A stretch of DNA of 64,000 nucleotides, taken from the NCBI GenBank assembly GCA_009996615.1, contig JAACZU010000001.1, positions 414,896 through 478,895 of the forward strand, in the 5' to 3' direction. The position numbers and the translations under genes are program-made. Below are positions 1 to 6,710 of this stretch, piece after piece. The stretch's first letter is position 1. Each line of letters opens with the position of its first letter. This stretch comes from Rhodanobacteraceae bacterium. GTDB lineage: Bacteria; Pseudomonadota; Gammaproteobacteria; Xanthomonadales; Rhodanobacteraceae. A model generated the notes under the pieces. That model was given only the letters and a program-made list of their open reading frames with translations, had not been told where the DNA came from and ran no database searches.

Positions 1-394
1 GCGCCTCGGTCAGGCTCACGCCTTCCTCGCGCCGGACGCGCTCGACCTCCAACAGCGCATCGTGCCGCGCCTCGGCCTCCTTCTTGCGCCAGCCCTTCGC
101 ATGCCTCCACGCCTCTTCCCACTGCGCCTTGATCCGCGCTTGCAGTTTCGTATCGGCGGCCGCCTTCGCGGCGGCCTCGCGTTCGTGCTCGCGCCGCTGC
201 GCGACAACAATCTCAAGCTGAACGGCCTCGGGCAGGCGGTCCATCGGATACAGCCGCTGCCGGCCGCCTTGCACGGTGGTTTCGGTGTAGGGCCATGCCT
301 CGCGCGCGGCGCGCATTTCCGCCGCTCGCTTCTTCACGCCAACGACGGTGGCGATCTCGTGAATGGTGAACTCGAACCGCCCGGCCAGTTTCAT
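1..394 (-). CDS. Mu-type transposase, N-terminal part (cut by window edge)
   Basis: The reading frame opens with ATG at 394 and has no stop before the left edge, so only the first ~131 residues are visible. Residues ~8-55 (FTIHEIATVVGVKKRAAEMR, then YTETTVQGGRQRLYPMDRLP) look like the Mu-type winged-helix DNA-binding domain at the start of transposase MuA. A charged helical stretch (AQRREHEREAAAKAAADTK) follows, then ALLEVERVRREEGVSL. By family knowledge, this protein would bind the element ends and catalyse strand transfer through a DDE domain lying beyond the window. Its ATG overlaps the TGA of the upstream small gene (ATGA at 394-391), indicating translational coupling. Whether the catalytic part is intact cannot be seen. 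Confidence 0.72.
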   Translation of the reverse strand, partial: MKLAGRFEFTIHEIATVVGVKKRAAEMRAAREAWPYTETTVQGGRQRLYPMDRLPEAVQLEIVVAQRREHEREAAAKAAADTKLQARIKAQWEEAWRHAKGWRKKEAEARHDALLEVERVRREEGVSLTEA

Positions 395-675
395 CGGGCG
401 GCCCTCGCACGTGTCATCGGGACCAGGTGCGCAAGCCACTGCGAGCATGGCAGGCCGCGCACGGCGCGACCCCAGCGCTTCAACGCGCTTTCGCTGCCCG
501 CGCCGTCGGCGCGCAGGCGCGCGCCGACCTGCGCGCGCGCCTGCTCCAGGCTCAAGCCATTCTCTTGCAGCTCGACCACTTCGAGCAGCGCGGCACGCCG
601 CACCTCGGCGACGTGCTGTTGCCACTCGGGGGCGGCGCGGTAGGCCGCCCATCGCATGGCCTGCCTCGCCGTCAT
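391..675 (-). CDS. Small protein resembling an inner segment of Mu-like transposase
   Basis: This 94-residue protein (start MTARQAMRWAAYRAAPEWQQ) lies directly before the transposase and overlaps it by ATGA. Residues ~28-75 (AALLEVVELQENGLSLEQAR, then SALKRWGRAVRGLPCSQWL) read like the part of Mu-family transposases that follows the N-terminal wing. The same ALLEV..L-EQ/TEA pattern recurs near the visible end of the transposase itself. It may be a DNA-binding modulator made by partial duplication of the transposase, or an accessory transposition protein. The start was chosen because its ATG overlaps the TGA of the preceding 34-residue gene. A longer in-frame extension upstream has no support. 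Confidence 0.55.
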   Translation of the reverse strand: MTARQAMRWAAYRAAPEWQQHVAEVRRAALLEVVELQENGLSLEQARAQVGARLRADGAGSESALKRWGRAVRGLPCSQWLAHLVPMTRARAAR

Positions 676-776
676 CGGGCCGCCTCCAGCATCGCCCACC
701 AGGCGACGGACGCGAGCAGCGCGCCGACCAGCATGCACCACGCGTTTTCGGCGTCTACGTTGCGGCGGCGGTTCAT
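672..776 (-). CDS. 34-residue single-span membrane protein
   Basis: This very short frame begins MNRRRNVDAENAWCMLVGAL and ends in AWWAMLEAAR. It has a positively charged N-terminus and one hydrophobic stretch (about residues 13-30), so a single inner-membrane helix with the N-terminus inside is likely. Its ATG overlaps the stop of the 74-residue gene, and its TGA overlaps the ATG of the 94-residue gene. Conserved ATGA junctions on both sides are the main support for a gene this small. Function unknown; small holin-like or membrane-modulating proteins are common in such phage operons, but nothing proves that here. Confidence 0.5.
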   Translation of the reverse strand: MNRRRNVDAENAWCMLVGALLASVAWWAMLEAAR

Positions 777-997
777 CGCTCGCCCTCCCGTTCGGCATGC
801 ACCGCTGCGCGCAATGCCTCGTGTGCGGCTTCTTGCTCGCGCAGCAGACGACCGAGCAGGATCGCGATGTGGTCGCGCTCCTTGAATTGCAGGTGCCCGT
901 CTGGCGATACCAGGTCATACACCGCCAACAGGCACGAATGCAGTTCTTCGAGTTCTTCCAGCGCGGCGCGTTGGGCGCGGGTGGCGTGCGTGCTCAT
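773..997 (-). CDS. Small hypothetical phage protein
   Basis: This encodes 74 residues, starting MSTHATRAQRAALEELEELH and ending AAVHAEREGER. The protein is charged and mostly helical, with an acidic-basic amphipathic pattern and no membrane segment or signal peptide. The start at 997 gives an ATGA overlap with the stop of the 103-residue gene, and its own stop overlaps the 34-residue gene. It is therefore the second cistron of a tightly packed minus-strand operon leading to the transposase. No family was recognised. Confidence 0.55.
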   Translation of the reverse strand: MSTHATRAQRAALEELEELHSCLLAVYDLVSPDGHLQFKERDHIAILLGRLLREQEAAHEALRAAVHAEREGER

Positions 998-1305
998 GCC
1001 CCACCTCCCACGCGACGCAGGAGCGCGCGCGCGCCCTCGGCGGCATGCATGTGTGCCATCGGCTGCTCGGCTTCGATGCAGGCGCGGAGTGCAGCGAGCA
1101 AGTCGGCGTAATGATCGCAGCGCAGTGCTTCGGCGATCGCGCGCAGTTCCAGCGCGAGGGTTTCCGAATCGAAGATGCAGCGACCGGCGAGGGCGTCGGC
1201 GGCGTGCTCGATCAACGCCGGCCACGCATCGCGCGGCGCTTTAATCGGGAGGTGAAGGGATGCCGGAAGGGCAGCCGCGCGCGCGGCCAGGGCGGAACGA
1301 TTCAT
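994..1305 (-). CDS. Hypothetical phage protein, first gene of the transposase operon
   Basis: This encodes 103 residues, beginning MNRSALAARAAALPASLHLP, rich in Ala and Leu and helical. It contains ADALAGRCIFDSETLALELR and a late HMHAAEGARALLRRVGGG segment. It is the first gene of the operon that ends in the transposase, and its TGA overlaps the next ATG. The start was placed at ATG 1305; the much longer frame reaching 2067 runs through low-quality sequence and a terminator, so it was rejected. TTGACA-type motifs on the minus strand lie upstream in 1343-1583. Function not recognised. Confidence 0.55.
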   Translation of the reverse strand: MNRSALAARAAALPASLHLPIKAPRDAWPALIEHAADALAGRCIFDSETLALELRAIAEALRCDHYADLLAALRACIEAEQPMAHMHAAEGARALLRRVGGGA

Positions 1306-1342
1306 GATGCGGTCCTCAGGTAGTTGAGTGACCGCCAACCCG

Positions 1343-1583
1343 CTGTCAAACGGGGTGACGGACGGTACGCGGTTGACAGACCGGCCTGAGGACCGGCGAG
1401 CCTTGCGGCTCCCGCGCACCGCCCGCCATAAAGCTCGGGGGTGTGCGCCCGCTCGATGCGGGCACAAAAAATGCGCCTGCATCAAGGATGGGCGCATGTG
1501 CGCCTCAGGTCTCGGGCTGTCAAACCCGACTGCCGATTGGGCGGCAGTGGGGCGAGTCTTGCGCGACGGCTGGCGACTGTCAA
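1343..1583. promoter_or_regulatory. Four CTGTCAA heptamers (candidate operator or -35 sites)
   Basis: CTGTCAA occurs at 1343-1349, 1517-1523 and 1577-1583, and in inverse orientation (TTGACAG) at 1373-1379. Read on the minus strand, three copies contain TTGACA, the sigma-70 -35 consensus, pointing toward the transposase operon. The 1343/1373 pair forms an inverted repeat. They could be -35 boxes, repressor sites or both; no good -10 box was found at the expected distance. Confidence 0.35.
1466..1497 (-). terminator. Rho-independent terminator
   Basis: On the minus strand ATGCGCC (1497-1491) pairs with GGCGCAT (1477-1471) across a 13-nt loop and is followed at once by a run of T (1471-1466). 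This is a standard intrinsic terminator for transcripts coming from the 1929-4206 operon. Confidence 0.65.
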
Positions 1584-1928
1584 GCGCAAAACCGGCGCCA
1601 GGGCGGGTGCAGCCTATCGGGCGACCGCCGCCGGCCTGCCAGACCGCATTAAAATGGATTCGAAACGCATTTGAGAGCCGCGCGGACTGCCGGGGATGGG
1701 TCGCGGCTGCGCTTTGGCGCGCGCGGCGCTCTACGGCCCGCACGCGCGGTTTCAGGAATAGGGCCGACACCGGGAGTGTTTCGGCGTCGGCGGCGAAGTC
1801 ACACGGGGAGGAAAGCGCGCCGGCCCTCATTCGATCGGCGCGCGCCCAACGGGCAGGGTCCGTGCCTTCGGTGCCGGGGTTGTTCGCGCCGTTCAACGCG
1901 GGACACTGGCCGGCTGGTCCCTTGGTGC

Positions 1929-2531
1929 TCACTCGACGCTGACCCCGATCTCGGCGGCCTGCTCGATCAGCTCGCGTTCCTGCCGTTGCAGCTCGGCAAT
2001 TGCGGCGCTCAGTCGATCGTGCTCGGCGCGCAGCTCGGGCAGCGGTCGCACCGTCTCGCCTTCCCACTCCCAGCGGGCCAGCGCGAAGGCGCCGCTTAGC
2101 GCGTCCTTCATCGCGTCGCGGAACAGGAAAGCCCAGCGGTCGAACTTCAGATCGTTGCTGCCGACCAGGCAGCCGAACAGGTAGCCGTTTTCCGGCCGAT
2201 GCGACAGCGCCAGCGACAGGCGCCCATTGGCGAATCGGTGCGTGGACTCGCCGCGCTTCTCGGGCGGGTCCTGTTCGCGCTCTAGCTTGCGCGCTACGCC
2301 CTTGGCGAAGTCGTCGGCGTAGGCGTCGACCTCCGCGTGCACCAATGCCAGGTAATCGTCCTTGCGCATCGGCACGCGGAGCAGCGCGGAAAGCTCGGCT
2401 TCCAGCCCGGCGCGCTGGCGGCGCAGGTCGGCCAGCGTCGCGCGGATGATCTCGGTTTGTTCCTTCACCTGCGGCAGCAGCGCCTTGAGGGATTGGGCGG
2501 CGCTGGTGGCCTTGGTTTCCTTCGTGCTCAT
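1929..2531 (-). CDS. Coiled-coil phage protein of unknown function
   Basis: This encodes 200 residues, beginning MSTKETKATSAAQSLKALLP. There is a heptad-rich coiled coil at ~10-50 (VKEQTEIIRATLADLRRQRA) and another at the C-terminus (RAEHDRLSAAIAELQRQERE). Between them is a folded-looking middle with RFANGRLSLALSHRPENGYL. Its start overlaps the stop of the GpI-like gene (ATGA, 2531-2528), so the two are translationally coupled. In phage Mu a scaffold or capsid gene follows the protease. This protein is too short for a major capsid and could be a scaffold or a replacement gene, but no family was recognised. Confidence 0.6.
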   Translation of the reverse strand: MSTKETKATSAAQSLKALLPQVKEQTEIIRATLADLRRQRAGLEAELSALLRVPMRKDDYLALVHAEVDAYADDFAKGVARKLEREQDPPEKRGESTHRFANGRLSLALSHRPENGYLFGCLVGSNDLKFDRWAFLFRDAMKDALSGAFALARWEWEGETVRPLPELRAEHDRLSAAIAELQRQERELIEQAAEIGVSVE

Positions 2532-3379
2532 CGCGGGTTCCTCTTGTGTACGACGTTGGCGGCGTGCTGCCGGGCTTGCTGGTGGGTCAGGTGCGGGAGG
2601 GACGCCCGCAGGCCCTGCGCGACGCGCTCGATCTCCGCATTGGCGGCGGTCGCGGTGCGCGCGGCCTCGGCCTGCCCGGCGTCGGTAGTGGCGTAGCGTT
2701 CGACGGCCTTGCGCGCGTACTCGCTCAGCTCGTCGGCGCTGGCGTCGGGGAACTGCTCGCGCAGCTTGCGAAACAGCGGCTCGGCCAAGGCATCGACGGC
2801 ATCCGCGCCGCCGGTAGCTGCGCCTTCGCGGTTGCTCGCATAGGCGGGGTTGTGCGCCACGTTGCCGGGAACATCCCCGGCGCGCGGGCGATAGTGCAGA
2901 TGCCGTTCGTAGGCTCCCATATCGGTGTCCTGTTGTTGGTTGAGGGCGGCGAGCGCCAGATTCGGAAGGTTGGTCAGCCCGGCGCAGACCAGGCGGCCAA
3001 TACGGCCGGTCGCGGGATCGAAGTCGAACACCGGCGACAGAAAGCGGTATTCGCGCGCGGCAATCTGCGCGGCGGCGCGCGCGTTCCACGCCACGCGGCC
3101 CCACAGCGCACCGGCGCGCACCTGCAGTTCCTTGATCCATCCGCCGGCCGGCGCTTCCTCGCCGTTCGGTGCGCGGTGCTGGCTGGCGTGTTCCCAGTCG
3201 ATCGGGAGTTCGGTCGCGCGGGCGTTGAACGTGGTCAGAACGGCGTTCGAAGCGGCCGCATCGAACAGCCATCTGCGGCCGTCGCGGCCGGTGACCTGCG
3301 GCCCCGCCGGCAGCAACTGCACCCACTCGGGCGGCGTGCCGCTGGCGCCCATGTCGGTATTGAAAGCAACGGTATTCAT
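2528..3379 (-). CDS. Mu-like prophage I protein (head maturation protease)
   Basis: This encodes 283 residues with the recognisable pattern of the Mu GpI family: an early PEWVQLLPAGPQVTGRDGRR, then LPIDWEHASQHRAPNGEEAP, GGWIKELQVRAGALWGRVAW, and REYRFLSPVFDFDPATGRIG. GpI-type proteins cleave themselves and scaffold protein during head assembly. The C-terminal third is charged and helical, as expected for the scaffold-like tail of these proteases. Mu GpI is longer (about 360 residues, from memory), so this copy is somewhat short. It overlaps both neighbours by ATGA. No terminase, portal or capsid genes are present around it, so the element is probably defective or a satellite. Confidence 0.75.
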   Translation of the reverse strand: MNTVAFNTDMGASGTPPEWVQLLPAGPQVTGRDGRRWLFDAAASNAVLTTFNARATELPIDWEHASQHRAPNGEEAPAGGWIKELQVRAGALWGRVAWNARAAAQIAAREYRFLSPVFDFDPATGRIGRLVCAGLTNLPNLALAALNQQQDTDMGAYERHLHYRPRAGDVPGNVAHNPAYASNREGAATGGADAVDALAEPLFRKLREQFPDASADELSEYARKAVERYATTDAGQAEAARTATAANAEIERVAQGLRASLPHLTHQQARQHAANVVHKRNPR

Positions 3380-3624
3380 CGGCGTTCCTCGGTGGTGGTG
3401 CGCGGTTCGCGGCGCCCGGCGCGCAGCCAGGCGTCCAGGTCGGCGCGCAGGTAGAGCACGCGGCCTTGCCCGCGCTGGATGTAGGGCGGCGCCTTGCCGG
3501 CCAGGCGTTTGCGGGTGCGCCAGGCGCGCAGCGTGTCGGGCTTCACGCGCAGCAGCGCGGCGGCCTCTACTTCGGTCAGAAGATCGTTCGCGCGCAGCGG
3601 CGCGGGCGCGTTACTGGATGTCAT
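3376..3624 (-). CDS. Excisionase-like helix-turn-helix protein
   Basis: This 82-residue protein carries LLTEVEAAALLRVKPDTLRA, then AWRTRKRLAGKAPPYIQRGQ and VLYLRADLDAWLRAGRR, the layout of the MerR/excisionase-type winged helix (HTH_17). Such proteins act as excisionases or DNA-binding switches. The start MTSSNAPAPLRAND at 3624 was preferred to an upstream ATG at 3672 because the extension lies within the Mor-like gene. It overlaps the 3' end of the Mor-like gene by 14 nt and the GpI-like gene by 4 nt. Confidence 0.7.
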   Translation of the reverse strand: MTSSNAPAPLRANDLLTEVEAAALLRVKPDTLRAWRTRKRLAGKAPPYIQRGQGRVLYLRADLDAWLRAGRREPRTTTEERR

Positions 3625-3997
3625 CCGGCGGCCTGCGGTGCGGATCGGGGCGGCCGGCCGCGCGCTCGGCACGGCGCACGCGCGCCTGTTCGGCGACGAT
3701 GCGTTGGACGTGGCGCACGGTCAGGGCGTAGCGCTCGGCGAGTTCCTTCGTGTTGCGGCCGTTGGCCTGCGCGAACAACGCGCGGTCGCGCTCGGCGCGG
3801 CCGAAATGGTCCATGCGCGGCAGGTAGCAGGAACGGCCGCCGAACAACCCGCAGACGGTAATGACGACACGCTCGGCCGCGTCCAGGGCATCGGCTCCGG
3901 TGGCGCCGTGGCGGCCGAACAGGTCGGCGATCACGGCGCGCAGCTCGCCGGCCGTACCGGACCAGGGATCGAGCGCGGTCGGGTTTGCGCGGGTCAT
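3611..3997 (-). CDS. Mor/C-family transcription activator
   Basis: This encodes 128 residues. The second half has GGRSCYLPR followed by RDRALFAQANGRNTKELAER and YALTVRHVQRIVAEQ. This is the beta-strand plus helix-turn-helix arrangement of Mu Mor and C activators, which turn on middle and late phage promoters. The dimerisation part (ELRAVIADLFGRHGATGADA, then AERVVITVCGLFGGRS) precedes it. It is encoded just downstream of the AlpA-like gene with an ATGA overlap and probably activates promoters of this element. The C-terminal tail is Arg/Pro rich. Confidence 0.75.
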   Translation of the reverse strand: MTRANPTALDPWSGTAGELRAVIADLFGRHGATGADALDAAERVVITVCGLFGGRSCYLPRMDHFGRAERDRALFAQANGRNTKELAERYALTVRHVQRIVAEQARVRRAERAAGRPDPHRRPPDDIQ

Positions 3998-4206
3998 GCC
4001 GCACGCCTCGCGTCGCGCGCGGCGATGCGCGATTCAATCCAAGCGGAAACTTCGGATTCGACCCAGGCGGACGCGCGCGGGCCGAGTTTTACGCGGCGCG
4101 GGAAGTCGCCACGTGCCTCCAGGGCGTAGACGTGCGCGGGCTGCAACCCGATCCGTCGCACGACTTCAGGCATCCGCAAAAGGCTTTCATATCGCTCCCT
4201 TTGCAT
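3994..4206 (-). CDS. AlpA-family phage regulatory protein
   Basis: This 70-residue DNA-binding protein reads LLRMPEVVRRIGLQPAHVYA, then LEARGDFPRRVKLGPRASAW and VESEVSAWIESRIAARD, the typical AlpA/MerR-like HTH_17 arrangement. AlpA proteins activate excision or expression of integrated elements. A good ribosome site (GAGGAGGT) sits about 9 nt before the ATG. Upstream lies a 36-bp symmetric dyad (4283-4318) that is a plausible operator. It is the first gene of a set of minus-strand genes joined by overlaps down to 1929. Confidence 0.75.
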   Translation of the reverse strand: MQRERYESLLRMPEVVRRIGLQPAHVYALEARGDFPRRVKLGPRASAWVESEVSAWIESRIAARDARRAA

Positions 4207-4282
4207 CGGTAAACCTCCTCAGACGGCAGCATTGCCGGTGCGGCGGACGATGCGGTTTTGCGGGCGGCAATGTCGCGCATCA

Positions 4283-4318
4283 GCAAACAGGGCGAAGCAA
4301 TTGCTTGCTGGTGTTTGC
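4283..4318. promoter_or_regulatory. Nested palindrome, candidate operator of the AlpA operon
   Basis: A perfect 12-bp palindrome AAGCAATTGCTT (4295-4306) is flanked at exactly 5 bp on each side by GCAAACA (4283-4289) and TGTTTGC (4312-4318), giving a symmetric 36-bp site. It sits between the 137-residue gene and the AlpA-like gene, in AT-richer sequence than its surroundings. The symmetry suits a multimeric repressor or activator. Confidence 0.45.
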
Positions 4319-4337
4319 CAATGCTTGACGCGGGGCG

Positions 4338-4751
4338 CTATTTGTGATCGACGATATTTTTTGCCGCTGCCAGTCGCGCGATGACCGTTCTCTCATCAAT
4401 CGGACTGCCGTCGATTTCGAGCGACAGGCCGCGACTGCCGGCGGCTTTGACAAGGGCGCGAGCATTTTCCGCATCGGTACCATTCAGATAGCCGGCCAGT
4501 TCGGCGAGGGCGGCGATAATCAACAGGTCAACTTTGCGCGCGCGTGCGGCTGAACCTTCCTTCTTCGCAGCGCGCGCGGCCTCTGCGCGCTCGTGCTTGG
4601 ACGCTTTCTCAGCGGTTGCACTGGCAATCTGCGCTTCTAGCAACTTGATCCGTAGGGCGCGCTCGCGCATTGCGTGAAGGTCGATATATCCCGGCTCCCC
4701 AACCGCCTCGCCGACCTCGCCGCGCCTTTCGTTCCTGCGTTGCTTCGCCAT
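4338..4751 (-). CDS. Hypothetical protein of the prophage
   Basis: This encodes 137 residues, start MAKQRRNERRGEVGEAVGEP. An Ala/Glu/Lys-rich helical region (RERALRIKLLEAQIASATAE, KASKHERAEAARAAKKEGS) is followed by a folded C-terminus with LIIAALAELAGYLNGTDAEN and GLSLEIDGSPIDERTVIARL. A ribosome site GGAGAAGG lies ~5 nt upstream. The layout (basic N-terminus, coiled coil) could suit a small terminase-type or nucleic-acid-binding protein, but no family is recognised. It is separated from the AlpA-like gene by the operator-like region. Confidence 0.6.
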   Translation of the reverse strand: MAKQRRNERRGEVGEAVGEPGYIDLHAMRERALRIKLLEAQIASATAEKASKHERAEAARAAKKEGSAARARKVDLLIIAALAELAGYLNGTDAENARALVKAAGSRGLSLEIDGSPIDERTVIARLAAAKNIVDHK

Positions 4752-5253
4752 CGCGCCTTCTCCGCGCCTTCAGGAAGGAAGCCACGGAAACGCGGTGAAG
4801 GAGCCGCGCTTGTCGCCCCGCCGGGCTATCCGTGGTCGCGGTAGGTTAGCACTGGCGCCCGCTGCCATCGTCGAAGCTGGATCATGCTATCGTCGGTCGT
4901 GTTGAGGCTGCACCGTATCGCGCCCTGCCTGGAGCCGGGAATGCGCCTAGGGCGTTGGCGGCGGCCGGCCTCATCTCTTGATGTGCGCGCCTTCGGGAAG
5001 GAGGCCGGCGGAAGCGTGAGGAAGGAGCCCGCGCTTGTCGCACCGCTAGGCTATCCGTGGTCGCGCTGGGCTATCATCGGCAGCGTCGGTGCGTGCATCG
5101 TGGCGTCTGGCTCATACCCAGAAGCGTCCAGGACGTTAGCGCGGGGGCGCATCCGGCAACGCGACGCCATCGCTTCGTCTGGCTCATACCATGATCGTTT
5201 CGGACGTTGGGAAGCGGGGGCTTCGCACTTTCTCAGCGACAAGGGCCGGCGGC
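4752..5253. repeat. Gene-poor stretch with imperfect direct repeats
   Basis: A ~77-bp segment at 4764-4840 is repeated imperfectly at 4987-5065 (shared core CTATCCGTGGTCGCG). The 15-mer CGTCTGGCTCATACC occurs at 5104-5118 and again exactly 72 bp later at 5176-5190. No convincing gene was found. The first repeat copy is the upstream region of the 137-residue gene, so the second may be a duplicated promoter region or the relic of a duplicated gene start. Confidence 0.5.
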
Positions 5254-5460
5254 GTGCTGAAACGAATCCTCCTCCGTGTGCTGCTCTACCCCGTCGTCGT
5301 CGTCGCAGGCGCCTGCGCGATGGTCTTCACCCTCGACGCTCTCCCGTGGCTTCCGGCCGCCTTCATTATCGCGTTCTTCGGCCTCGCCTTCGTGGCCTGC
5401 GCGGTGCTGGCGTTCGTCCATCTTGTCCGCGTGCTCGCTTGGCTATCGCTCGTCCGTTGA
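5254..5460 (+). CDS. Small two-span membrane protein
   Basis: This encodes 68 residues, beginning VLKRILLRVLLYPVVVVAGA. It has two hydrophobic segments (LLYPVVVVAGACAMVFTLDA and FIIAFFGLAFVACAVLAFVH) separated by a short LPWLPAA turn. A GTG at 5254 with AAGGG about 9 nt upstream was preferred to ATG 5191, whose extension is polar and lies in repeat sequence. It is one of the few plus-strand genes in the prophage region. Function unknown; a small inner-membrane protein. Confidence 0.45.
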   Translation: MLKRILLRVLLYPVVVVAGACAMVFTLDALPWLPAAFIIAFFGLAFVACAVLAFVHLVRVLAWLSLVR

Positions 5461-5929
5461 GGGGAGCGCGGCGGCGGCGACCAAAAACGGCGGCACGATG
5501 CGGTTTCCGGGGCGCTCTTGCGCACTTCCGCCCACATTCCACGCCTCTTGCGCACTTCCTTGCGCACTTCCATCCCTCGAAGTGCGACGCGTTTTCCGCC
5601 ATTCTGGCGATGCTCGGCCCGGCCGCGCTCCGCGCAAACGGCGGTTTAATGCGGTTTTGAAGATCGTTCGAACGCCCAGACTGCGCCGCGCCTGATTTCA
5701 CAATCCAAGTGGCGTTTTCGGCCGTTTTTGCGAAGTGGTGTCAACAGCCGGTTTTCGTGCCGCGCGCATGCTGCAAACCAGCAACCCCGCGCCCCGCTTA
5801 GCTTTCGTGGGCATTTCCCACGTAAGGCCGATACATCCCGGCCAATCCCGTATCAGTGTCAATACTTCTGTCCCCGCACACTAGCAAACCATCCCCCTTC
5901 CGACTCCCCTTGAAGGGGGAGGAGGAAAA
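5461..5929. other. Gene-poor junction between prophage and core genes
   Basis: No convincing gene, tRNA or attachment core was found. The 12-mer TTGCGCACTTCC occurs three times (5518-5529, 5548-5559, 5560-5571). A C-rich stem-loop (5904-5921) of a genome repeat family lies just beyond the lolD stop. The right boundary of the mobile element is probably in this stretch. Confidence 0.5.
5904..5921. repeat. C-rich stem-loop downstream of lolD
   Basis: CTCCCCTT pairs with AAGGGGGAG (one bulged G). Related stem-loops occur at 9630-9650, 57901-57921 and 43190-43210. It may act as a transcript 3' end for lolD but has no T-run. Confidence 0.5.
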
Positions 5930-6631
5930 CTAAGCCGCCGGCGCGCGCTTACCCACCTCGTGCAGCGCCCCGCCCGACAGCTCCAGCATGCGGTCCGCGC
6001 GCGCGGCCAGCTTCGGATCGTGCGTGACCAGCACCAGCGCGGTGCCGATCTCGCGGTTGAGTTCGAGCATCAGGTCGTAGACCTGCGCCGCGTTCTTCTC
6101 GTCGAGGTTGCCGGTCGGCTCGTCGCCGAGCACGCAGGCCGGCTGCGTGACCAGCGCGCGCGCAACCGCGCAGCGCTGGCGCTCGCCTCCGGACAGTTCG
6201 CCCGGCTTGTGTTCCAGCCGCGCGCCGAGGCCGACGCGGCCGAGCAGCGCGACCGCGCGCTCGCGCGCCGCGCCGATCGGCGTGCCGCGGATCAGCAGCG
6301 GCATGCAGACGTTCTCGACCGCGGTGAACTCAGGCAGCAGGTGGTGGAACTGGTAGATGAAGCCGAGCGCCTTGTTGCGCAGCTCGCCGCGCGCGCGGTC
6401 GGACAGGCGCGACATCGCCTGCCCGGCGACCATCACCTCGCCCGCGCTCGGCGCGTCGAGCCCGCCGAGGATGTGCAGCAGCGTGCTCTTGCCGGTGCCG
6501 GACGCGCCGATGATCGCGACCGTCTCGCCGCGCCGCACCGACAGGCTGACCTCGCGCAGCACCTCGGTGCGCAGCGTGCCTTCCTGGTAGGTCTTGGCGA
6601 CGCGGTCGGCGTGGAGGACGATGTCGTTCAT
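5930..6631 (-). CDS. lolD: Lipoprotein-releasing ABC transporter, ATP-binding protein LolD
   Basis: This 233-residue ABC ATPase has Walker [13 protein letters not shown]-loop [20 protein letters not shown], signature [15 protein letters not shown], Walker [13 protein letters not shown] and a VTHD switch histidine. The FHHLLPEF segment and length match LolD. LolD powers release of outer-membrane-destined lipoproteins from the inner membrane to LolA, together with LolC/LolE. A lolC-type permease gene lies upstream on the same strand, separated only by a small lipoprotein gene. All catalytic motifs are intact. Confidence 0.92.
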   Translation of the reverse strand: MNDIVLHADRVAKTYQEGTLRTEVLREVSLSVRRGETVAIIGASGTGKSTLLHILGGLDAPSAGEVMVAGQAMSRLSDRARGELRNKALGFIYQFHHLLPEFTAVENVCMPLLIRGTPIGAARERAVALLGRVGLGARLEHKPGELSGGERQRCAVARALVTQPACVLGDEPTGNLDEKNAAQVYDLMLELNREIGTALVLVTHDPKLAARADRMLELSGGALHEVGKRAPAA

Positions 6632-6710
6632 GGAGCTGGGATTAGGAACATTTGAAATTAGCGGCGCGCGCAGCGCGTCCGCAGGAATGAGATGTTAGCC
6701 GACACACACA

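Larger units (their letters stand above)
1306..1928. other. Intergenic region between two prophage operons
   Basis: No convincing gene is seen on either strand. The stretch holds a minus-strand terminator-like stem-loop (1466-1497), a GC-rich hairpin (1447-1463) and four copies of the heptamer CTGTCAA/TTGACAG. It is the only sizeable gap between the operon ending at 1929 and the operon starting at 1305, so it should carry the promoter and any operators of the transposase operon. Confidence 0.6.

Noticed and set aside
62..1244. Several plus-strand frames over the left prophage operon
   Set aside because: Arg/Ala-rich shadows of minus-strand genes, which are supported by ATGA overlaps and family motifs.
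1447..1463. Plus-strand terminator at the GCCCGC/GCGGGC hairpin
   Set aside because: The stem is followed by A rather than T on the plus strand, and no plus-strand gene precedes it.
5670..5690. tRNA T-arm-like GTTCGAACGC as an integration site
   Set aside because: No acceptor, D-arm or anticodon arm can be drawn around it.
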